64,000 nt of DNA, taken from assembly GCF_905147365.1 (NCBI RefSeq), contig NC_056428.1, forward strand, positions 34,515,001 to 34,579,000. The letters are read 5' to 3'. The position numbers were made by a program, and so were the translations under genes. Below the pieces are notes generated by a model. It had not been told where the DNA came from and ran no database searches. It worked only from the letters and a program-made list of their open reading frames with translations. Of the stretch, positions 61,601-64,000 are shown one piece after another. This DNA comes from Aricia agestis. Taxonomy: Eukaryota; Arthropoda; Insecta; Lepidoptera; Lycaenidae. The stretch's first letter is position 1. The number at the start of each line of letters is the position of its first letter.

Positions 61601-64000
61601 TCAAAATCACGGTTTATCTGGTCCGTCATAGGCCGCGATTAGCAACTTGCAATCGTTTGATGGGTTTTATATTTTGCTATGGTTCGTGACACTTATGAAT
61701 ATATACACATAAATGCTGCAGCATTTCCTGGTAATCAATAGCATACCCAACTCCTCACCAACATAGAGCAGAGGTTTCGTGTTTGGGCTCATTTTAATTG
61801 CGACAACCAGTAAGACGTAGATAAACAGTATATATATTTGCATGCTGCTGCTGCAGCATCACCTTGATTCTATAGGAGCCGAGCTCCGTATGAACCCAAA
61901 GTGGAGGTTTCATATTTATGCTCATATTGATGGCCTCACCCAAGAGGACATTAGATGGTACTCATTGGGATATGATAATGTTGATAGGAAATATTTTGCA
62001 CAAGTTTAAAAAACATAAACTTAAATAAAATTAAGAAATTTAAAAAAACCTCCGCAAAACAACTTTAAAAAGTAATCAATAATATTTACTGACTTTAAAT
62101 TTAAATAATTCCTAATAAAGTAATATTTTAGTCCATAATTATTGTTGTCAAGGTGTGTCGGGGGACCGCTAATTTAGATGTTTGATTTCACATAACATAA
62201 TAGTTTAAGGGCAGTGACCCGAATCGAGAGAATTAGCGACTATTATTGCCAAAGTCGCTGTTGTTGTAGTTTACTTGGCGGTCCCTCGACACAGCGTGAC
62301 AACAATTATGGACTAAAATATTACTTTACACTTAGGAATTTTTTAAACTTAAAGTCAGTAAATATTATTTCATTACTTTTTAAAGTTGTTTGGTAGGAGT
62401 TTTTTAAATTTCTTAATTTAATTTTTTACAAAAAAAAAACTAAGAAAATATTAAGTACTTAAGGGTTGTGTGAAATATCACCAACACATGTCTTAACATC
62501 CAAAAATATATTTATTTTCTGACATCTACATTATCTAATGAAGCAGCTTACCTATATTTCTTTCTTTAAGCACTTGTTGACCTTGCATGTTGTAAAATGA
62601 AAGTGTATCATTCCAGTCTGTCACTAAAAGAGTTGTCTTTGAAAATACAACTGCCCATATAGCTGCTTCTCGACTTATTCGTTGTGTCTCCTCACCTAAC
62701 TGAAAAGTCAAAAAATGTATCAAATATCAATATAAATGTTTTAATAAGTTTACTTTAGTTAAAGTTTCGTAAATTCACAAAACATTTTACCTTATCTCTG
62801 ATTGTAACAGTGCCGCTAGCTAAGCCGATGGCTAAATTCTGTCCACTTGGAGACCAGGCACAGCATGTGATCCGGCCTGACACTTTAATCTTCTGAACTG
62901 CCTTCACATCAGCTGACCAGAAAGCAAAGTCGGAGAGGGCACATGAGGCTAGGTGATATGTTACAGGGTTGTATGTCAGACATTGTATAGCCTCACTATG
63001 TCTATAAGAGATTAAAAAGAACACTATTGTTTGTTCAAGTTTGAAAATAATTTTTCATTGTTAATCATCAAAATATAAAATTGCATTGCTATAACGATAA
63101 AAAGAAAGCCATAGTATTATGTTTAAGAAATTACAAATCAAATCATGGGATTCCGAAAATTAATTCAAATATGCAGAAAACTCATAAAAAATTTATTTAA
63201 AGTTTAAGCATAAAATAATTCGCTAATTACGCATTAAAACTTAGTTTTCATGCAAAATATTTCAACATGCAAACATAAATTACATGCAGAATATTTCAAC
63301 AAAACTTGTCTGTGTAATGTGACATTAAAGACATGCCCAATCCATATACTAGTAAGTAATTATTATTAAGGTGCTCCCTCACCGGGAGCAATCGTGCTGT
63401 CCAGCTTATCACTGAGTATTTTCAGGACGATGTTGGGGCTGCCACGCGTTCGGAACATGTAATGTAATGCTCAAAGTTGAATCTATAATTTAGTTGAATC
63501 TATAAGCATTACACATGAATTCTCCCGGTCAGGCCCTCTACAGTACAGCACCTCTACAGTATATTTAATTTAAAGAAGGCATACTAACAAGAATATTGTA
63601 AATTATTAAATTATACAACATAACATGCTTTTGCTTGACTACAGAAAACATTTAAAAGAGCATATTAATATGACTTAGACCCAATTTCACCAACAAATGT
63701 TAACCATCAAATTAATATCACTTTACCTCTTTCATTTATTTTCGTATGAATGAAAGAGAAGCCATGACATTTTAACAAGCTGTTAACACTAACAGAAGTT
63801 GGTGAAATTGGGCCTTAGAATTGTATTTAATACATTATTTCGCCATAGCCTGACTATATCATGTAATAAATGGTAATAATTGAGATATTAATGATTTTCA
63901 TAACATACTAGGTAACCATAGGACATACAATTTACATATGCATTTAATTAATTTACTTTTTGTTACAATACATACGAATATTTAAGGATTCCTTCCATTT
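43468..64000 (-). CDS. IFT122: Intraflagellar transport protein 122 (IFT-A subunit), 22 exons, N-terminus beyond the right edge
   Basis: Known role: IFT122 (fly Oseg1) is a core subunit of intraflagellar transport complex A, which drives retrograde transport and membrane-protein entry in cilia; in insects it serves ciliated sensory neurons. Seen: exons joined in minus order are 64000-63976 (partial), 63001-62791, 62699-62552, 61005-60851, 58824-58627, 58009-57872, 57114-56986, 56675-56511, 55302-55162, 54803-54706, 53870-53717, 51850-51692, 51382-51222, 50785-50657, 49929-49784, 48841-48688, 48327-48142, 47355-47247, 47013-46854, 46301-46126, 44275-44120, 43614-43468. All introns are GT-AG and every phase closes. 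About 1,080 residues result, in animal IFT122 order: WD40 propellers, then TPR-like helices, then two cysteine-pair regions. Roughly the first 80 residues lie past 64000. Exon calls were made by eye without RNA evidence. Introns are rich in transposons, but no exon is broken. Confidence 0.95.
44120..44275 (-). CDS. IFT122: IFT122 exon 21: second cysteine-pair region
   Basis: Encodes SGVVICSRNALLQMSPANVV, PPLPPTFYRNMLPELPVT and VCENCQS, matching the family's VVSRLVLRSMSRRDVLI, WQYFRSLLPDASIT and MCPSCFQ. The CxxC is the first half of the C-terminal metal site. Donor GTAAGT, phase 0. Confidence 0.95.
44519..44658. mobile_element. Compact foldback MITE in the last-but-one IFT122 intron
   Basis: Ends GTTCCACCACTTCCTGATAA and CAGGAAATGGTGAAAAGG are inverted, with GCCGGATAGGCTATCCACAA mirrored inside. 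Compact relative of 19561-19981. The minus-strand 64-codon frame here is spurious. Confidence 0.75.
44696..44871. mobile_element. Foldback MITE in an IFT122 intron
   Basis: Ends GTGATCGCACATTCATCAG and CTGACAAATGTGCGATCAGC are inverted. The interior holds paired CGCACGCGATAAACGCG-like words. Confidence 0.65.
44886..45911. mobile_element. Large foldback element with modular ends, copy 2
   Basis: Termini TGTCGCAGCCGACTGG and CCAGTCGGCTGCGACA have TATC outside each end. The arms hold GC-rich blocks (TAGCCG, CAGCTAGCCC, ACAACGCCA, CGTTTAGCCG) spaced by AT-rich words different from those of copy 1. The interior is tandemly doubled (45313-45480, 45481-45600). It contains AATCCAGAAAGKCCAAAAG and short TTAGG runs. 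It lies in the intron between IFT122 exons 20 and 21. Confidence 0.78.
46126..46301 (-). CDS. IFT122: IFT122 exon 20
   Basis: Encodes EVLPLVQFE, EGIPYEEAVELI and DPFLDRVEE, matching [20 protein letters not shown] and DPFTAKL. The donor GTACAG after GAG keeps phase 0 with exon 21. The open frame runs on to 45961, but that extension does not resemble the family. Confidence 0.9.
46490..46756. mobile_element. hAT-like MITE, 267 bp
   Basis: Ends CAGGGGTTCCCAAACT and AGTTTGGGAACTTGTG (13 of 16 matching when inverted), flanked by 8-bp near-identical duplications GACTAGTT and GCCTAGTT. No transposase. It is inserted in another repeat within the intron between IFT122 exons 19 and 20. Confidence 0.78.
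46854..47013 (-). CDS. IFT122: IFT122 exon 19: first cysteine-pair region
   Basis: Encodes ESVELLILKSGCGGTAGDDD, then VTPLCWRC and CARC, matching KSIELGTLTI, LVPLCYRC and CINC. The two CxxC pairs suggest metal binding. The residues RAKPFHDS, which I recall as conserved in animal IFT122, are replaced by a Gly-rich stretch. Acceptor CTTTTAAAG; donor GTAATA in phase 1. Long plus-strand frames over this GC-rich exon are antisense shadows. Confidence 0.9.
47247..47355 (-). CDS. IFT122: IFT122 exon 18
   Basis: Encodes CLYLCMAKQAKAFNANMLAR and GLQIPQKFQ, matching ILFTLAKQSKALGAYRLAR and GLYIPARFQ. The acceptor is TTCAG; the donor GTGCGT is in phase 0. Confidence 0.94.
48142..48327 (-). CDS. IFT122: IFT122 exon 17: TPR-like repeat
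   Basis: Encodes RLARIYHAYDTIHK, EPFSLAQPDALLNATRYV and PPPGVSM. The donor is chosen at GTATCC (phase 2) because joining exon 18 then gives exactly the family spacing to the AKQ motif. A rival GT two bases earlier would shorten it by one residue. Confidence 0.92.
48688..48841 (-). CDS. IFT122: IFT122 exon 16: TPR-like repeat
   Basis: Encodes AYHMAGETSTAMRVFYVL, then NNAIAEERFADAGYLHYLL, matching AFHKAGRQREAVQVLEQL and NNAVAESRFNDAAYYYWML. 154 bases; ends in phase 2 at GTAAGC. Confidence 0.96.
48945..48990. repeat. Perfect 21-bp hairpin in an IFT122 intron
   Basis: 48945-48965 (TAGATCACTTGGATCTTTAA plus C) and 48970-48990 are exact reverse complements around a CAGT loop. It adjoins the family C repeat 48992-49220. 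Confidence 0.8.
48992..49220 (+). mobile_element. Helitron-like dispersed repeat, family C, inverse copy
   Basis: Reads AAAACTCAAAGGTCTGACTG through GGATTTTGATCAATTCCACC to CGCGAGCGAAGCCGCGGGC, the reverse of 34820-35050. Confidence 0.65.
49784..49929 (-). CDS. IFT122: IFT122 exon 15: TPR-like repeat
   Basis: Encodes WPQAFTLARDHPECKRDVYL, then PYAHQMAKENKFVEAQK, matching [20 protein letters not shown] and PYAQWLAENDRFEEAQK. Ends in phase 1 at GTGAGA. Confidence 0.97.
50657..50785 (-). CDS. IFT122: IFT122 exon 14: TPR-like repeat
   Basis: With the two bases carried from exon 13 it encodes MLIELARKMDKG (family MLIDIARKLDKA) and AADVYKRLGDY. Acceptor TTTTTTCAG; donor GTATGT in phase 2. Confidence 0.95.
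50880..50995. repeat. Family F dispersed repeat, short
   Basis: Has CGGTCAAGTGCGAGTCGGAC and CCCTTTGGGTACGGAACCCT, the two ends of a common lepidopteran repeat, here nearly joined. Other pieces: 53950-54032 and the longer copy 60108-60545. Confidence 0.6.
51058..51160. mobile_element. Half of a CAGGGTGTAAC-family MITE
   Basis: Left arm only: AAGTGATAATACTTTAGGGT through GAAAGTAGCAGCGCTGAAA. Lies between IFT122 exons 13 and 14 on the exon 13 side. Confidence 0.65.
51222..51382 (-). CDS. IFT122: IFT122 exon 13: TPR-like repeat
   Basis: Encodes AEWARRVNEPKAAAEMYLAA, matching the family's [20 protein letters not shown], then a helix ending SGRRD. It is strikingly GC-rich against its introns. 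Ends in phase 2 at GTAAGT. Confidence 0.95.
51692..51850 (-). CDS. IFT122: IFT122 exon 12: TPR-like repeat
   Basis: Encodes ILGDIHAYRGRYADAARAYV and LQMYVDLRMFTKAQ, matching FLADVFSYQGKFHEAAKLY and LEMYTDLCMFEYAK. 53 codons, GC-rich for this window, phase 0, donor GTAAGA. Confidence 0.96.
52352..53371. mobile_element. piggyBac-like element without transposase, 1,020 bp
   Basis: Ends CCCTTTACTGCAT and, inverted, CCCTCTATTGCAT (11 of 13 identical), with TTAA at 52348-52351 and 53372-53375. CCC-starting ends plus TTAA duplications are the piggyBac hallmark. The interior lacks a recognisable transposase but holds one long minus-strand frame. It lies in the intron between IFT122 exons 11 and 12. 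Confidence 0.78.
52651..53082 (-). CDS. Unrecognised open frame inside the piggyBac-like element
   Basis: An open frame of about 143 codons, unusually long for this AT-rich intron. It includes LCGHIVEVANEDLPTGQGCF, VVYVRIYYPTRLETF and a lysine-rich tail LPRKIQKIEQKTQKRK. There is no ATG near the 5' end; the first in-frame ATG is near 52923, and an AG acceptor-like site stands near 53082. It could be a captured exon, a remnant of a passenger gene, or chance. I do not recognise any family and see no transposase DDD pattern. Confidence 0.35.
   Translation of the reverse strand, partial: CSSSIFVEGYLCGHIVEVANEDLPTGQGCFFGQAEVVYVRIYYPTRLETFDSAMQNCSTSWISTYRHNNHVFIVFELEKVRKRNLSLFESDPNLSLMKSSPGIVLLNLLVPQKRASKIIECIRSQKWLPRKIQKIEQKTQKRK
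53717..53870 (-). CDS. IFT122: IFT122 exon 11: start of the helical repeats
   Basis: Encodes DAYAVACLGVTALDWERLGM, then SFEVAKKAFQR and LSLIDHIQ, matching EAYQIACLGVTDTDW and FETAKKAFIR. It marks the move from propeller to TPR-like solenoid. Donor GTGAGT, phase 0. Confidence 0.96.
54054..54167. mobile_element. 114-bp foldback MITE with 26-bp GC-rich arms
   Basis: Arms GGGAGTGCCTCCGCTGCCGG CGCCGG (54054-54079) and the exact reverse (54142-54167), with a second internal pair CCGGCGG/CTGCCGGC. Very GC-rich against its AT-rich intron (between IFT122 exons 10 and 11). Confidence 0.8.
54706..54803 (-). CDS. IFT122: IFT122 exon 10
   Basis: Encodes GGRVFCLQSNAMQTINVPLS, then VHQYIQHKMF, matching [20 protein letters not shown] and YQYLDRKLF. 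The exon has 98 bases and ends in phase 2 at GTAAGC. Confidence 0.93.
55162..55302 (-). CDS. IFT122: IFT122 exon 9
   Basis: Encodes EENVSSASWNSWCDELLCLS, then GGGLLSIKAG and SVVGFQ, matching WNTQCEDMLCFSGGG and FVVGYNG of the animal protein. Acceptor TTTAAAG, donor GTAACT, phase 0. A longer frame in this stretch is a shadow, not the gene. Confidence 0.95.
55486..55958 (-). mobile_element. 473-bp MITE flanked by TTAA, copy 2 (inverted)
   Basis: Same length and sequence family as 5969-6441 in opposite orientation, with TTAA at 55482-55485 and 55959-55962. Located in the intron between IFT122 exons 8 and 9. Confidence 0.8.
56001..56172. mobile_element. 172-bp MITE flanked by TTAA
   Basis: Ends AGGTGGCCATACACGGGACA and the reverse, ending GTGTATGGGCACCT. 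TTAA lies directly outside both ends (55997-56000, 56173-56176). It sits 38 bp from the 473-bp MITE. Confidence 0.7.
56317..56503. mobile_element. CAGGGTGTAAC-family MITE beside the exon 8 donor
   Basis: Carries GAAAGTAGCAGCGCTGAAAG and its mirrored half, ending GTTTTGTTACACCGTATA about 7 bp from the exon 8 splice donor at 56510. Confidence 0.65.
56511..56675 (-). CDS. IFT122: IFT122 exon 8
   Basis: Encodes VRCLDVSASRSRLAVVDE, almost identical to the family signature, then VYSLPAGELLYT. Phase 0 at both ends; donor GTGAGT. A second copy of the foldback family seen after exon 7 ends only about 7 bp beyond this donor. Confidence 0.96.
56696..56957. mobile_element. Intron 7-8 made of two repeats
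   Basis: 56696-56798 is a truncated family B repeat beginning CTAGATGACGCCCGCG. 56800-56957 is half of a CAGGGTGTAAC-family MITE ending GTTACACCCT. Together they fill 262 of the intron's 310 bases. Confidence 0.65.
56986..57114 (-). CDS. IFT122: IFT122 exon 7
   Basis: Encodes SWTVPAPIRYVKV and EVLLLGLFNGQV, corresponding to ESLIRYIKV and GLLVGLKNGQI of the second propeller. 43 codons in phase 0. The donor GTAAGT is followed within 30 bp by a decayed foldback element (about 56800-56957). Confidence 0.95.
57240..57842. repeat. Two MITE-like stretches in an IFT122 intron
   Basis: 57330-57590 contains many GTGGTTG/CAACCAC words, and GTACGTGTGAATGGT-like phrases recur at both sides. 57636-57842 is GC-rich with GCGGATACGCAACG-like inverted words. 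Open frames over them (57369-57841) are not supported. Family not identified. Confidence 0.45.
57872..58009 (-). CDS. IFT122: IFT122 exon 6
   Basis: Encodes VQLPERVVVYEQ, then YRVKEKLVQKAECSLLVA and LLLCQ, matching the family's IQLPEKILIYE and YRVKEKI segments. 46 codons, phase 0 at both ends, donor GTGAGT. Confidence 0.96.
58148..58300 (-). mobile_element. Helitron-like dispersed repeat, family E, with TA microsatellite
   Basis: Begins CTAGCTGTCCCGGTTAAAC, shares AATATTTTAAGACTAAAAT with 12162-12290 and ends in a (TA)n run at 58280-58300. Located between IFT122 exons 5 and 6. Confidence 0.6.
58627..58824 (-). CDS. IFT122: IFT122 exon 5
   Basis: Encodes AVACQDGTLWCYQL and NTVHGLYRERYAYRENMTDV, one of the most conserved IFT122 stretches, ending KHRLA. 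Phase 0 at both ends; donor GTAAGT. Confidence 0.96.
59140..60043 (+). mobile_element. Truncated RTE-type LINE with 12-bp target duplication
   Basis: Plus-strand translation, with several stops and frame changes, gives RGAKQGNSLSPKLFSAVLE, then RFADDIIIF (the reverse transcriptase FADD core), then LEYVKEYIYLGQLIS and ATGWKKYWSLKE, as in lepidopteran RTE elements. It ends in an ATT repeat. ATAATTTCACCA flanks it at 59128-59139 and 60044-60055. It is 5' truncated, dead, and antisense inside the intron between IFT122 exons 4 and 5. Confidence 0.85.
60108..60545. mobile_element. Family F dispersed repeat, long copy
   Basis: Runs from ATCGGCCAAGTGCGAAATGG through GAGACAGACAGACAAACAGA to CACCCTTTGGGTACGGAAC. 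A common insect repeat type of unclear class. Confidence 0.6.
60851..61005 (-). CDS. IFT122: IFT122 exon 4: propeller blade
   Basis: Encodes LTSEGIAISTT, then PQDWVWSIAPSHASNSL, aligning with FTKDGVRLGTV and NSWVWTCQAKPDSNYV of the animal protein. A run of T then CAG forms the acceptor; the donor is GTAAGC in phase 0. A TGACGT-rich foldback element starts about 50 bp upstream of this acceptor. Confidence 0.9.
61056..61403. mobile_element. TGACGT-rich foldback MITE, copy 2, with perfect 28-bp inner hairpin
   Basis: Outer arms as in 14567-14909. Inside, 61145-61172 and 61176-61203 are exact reverse complements with a TTC loop, carrying GCTACACCGTGACGTGCATT. It lies about 50 bp upstream of the IFT122 exon 4 acceptor. 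Confidence 0.8.
61420..62423. mobile_element. 1.0-kb repeat with internal foldback, copy 2
   Basis: Starts AACCCCCGACCAACAAAAAG and follows the copy at 41421-42431 throughout, with small indels. Inverted arms near 62035-62165 and 62280-62410. It begins 17 bp after the TGACGT-rich MITE. Confidence 0.75.
62552..62699 (-). CDS. IFT122: IFT122 exon 3: first propeller
   Basis: Encodes LGEETQRI, then TDWNDTLSFYNMQGQQ, matching the family's ADWGQKVSFYQLSGKQ blade. Acceptor TTTTCAG in phase 0; donor GTAAGC after one base of a Gly codon. The acidic insert found between these parts in the human long isoform is absent. Confidence 0.93.
62791..63001 (-). CDS. IFT122: IFT122 exon 2: WD40 repeats
   Basis: Encodes HSEAIQCLTYNPVTYHLASC and on to GTVTIRDK, two WD40 blades of the first propeller. 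The acceptor is CTCTTATAG and its first base completes a codon (phase 2). The donor GTAAAA follows a complete AAG codon. Confidence 0.95.
63002..63975 (-). other. IFT122 intron between the first two exons in the window
   Basis: AT-rich. 63370-63535 is a small GC-richer stretch, with CTCACCGGGAG and CTCCCGGTCAGG inverted to each other, probably a repeat. 63678-63814 is a MITE. Confidence 0.6.
63678..63814. mobile_element. Foldback MITE, family CCAATTTCACCAAC, copy 2
   Basis: Ends GACCCAATTTCACCAAC and GTTGGTGAAATTGGGCC are inverted, with TTA outside both. The centre holds CCTCTTTCATT and its reverse. Sister of 8701-8845. Confidence 0.8.
63976..64000 (-). CDS. IFT122: IFT122 exon 1 in window (partial, edge)
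   Basis: The last 25 bases of an exon that continues outside the window encode MEGILKYS and stop at a GTATGT donor in phase 2. The animal protein has LEGILKY at this place, directly before the HSEAIQC segment of the next exon. The exon is too short to appear in an ORF list. Confidence 0.85.

Noticed and set aside
1..64000. CRISPR arrays, bacterial operons, ribosome binding sites, integrase sites
   Set aside because: This is eukaryotic nuclear DNA; direct repeats present are microsatellites and transposons.
1..64000. tRNA, rRNA or known microRNA genes
   Set aside because: No GGTTCGAATCC-type B box with a matching A box, no rRNA sequence, and no familiar insect microRNA sequence noticed. A covariance-model scan was not possible.

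Overview
The window is nuclear DNA from an animal with spliced genes and AT-rich, repeat-laden non-coding sequence. I infer an insect, most likely a moth or butterfly. The dispersed repeats look lepidopteran: Helitron-like ends closing in CTAG-T, a SINE ending TGACCCGTTTGCTCG plus poly-A, an RTE-type LINE, a LINE piece in an ATT microsatellite, and many foldback elements. No sequence search was run, so no species is named.

Two host genes are supported, both on the minus strand. On the right (43468 to beyond 64000) lies almost all of an IFT122 orthologue (intraflagellar transport complex A; fly Oseg1). I placed 22 GT-AG exons by reading-frame continuity and by resemblance to the animal protein. 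All splice phases agree and together encode about 1,080 residues through the stop codon. Only the N-terminal first ~80 residues are missing, lying past the right edge. On the left (589 to 10079) are the first two coding exons of a secreted coiled-coil protein. A signal peptide, a phase-2 intron of 9.2 kb and a second exon fit together. The gene runs off the left edge, has a recognisable start region near 10123, and may be Scabrous-like, although that name is tentative.

The roughly 33 kb between the two genes (10.2-43.3 kb), and the long introns, hold no further host exon that I can support. They are a mosaic of small DNA elements, many folding into long hairpins. Several families occur both between genes and inside IFT122 introns: a 473-bp TTAA-flanked pair, a 1.0-kb pair, a TGACGT-rich pair, and a family beginning CAGGGTGTAAC. 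One IFT122 intron (56676-56985) is almost wholly transposon sequence.

The most unusual features are as follows. (1) Two large foldback elements (33069-33967 and 44886-45911) share ends and interior. Their inverted repeats keep a GC-rich skeleton at about 10-bp spacing while the AT-rich words between are swapped. (2) A piggyBac-like element (52352-53371) has no transposase but carries a long open frame of unknown nature, and is nested in another foldback inside IFT122. (3) A nested foldback at 15891-16565 has near-perfect 125-bp arms. (4) Short perfect hairpins with 19-28 bp stems lie at 12995, 31244, 48945 and 61145.
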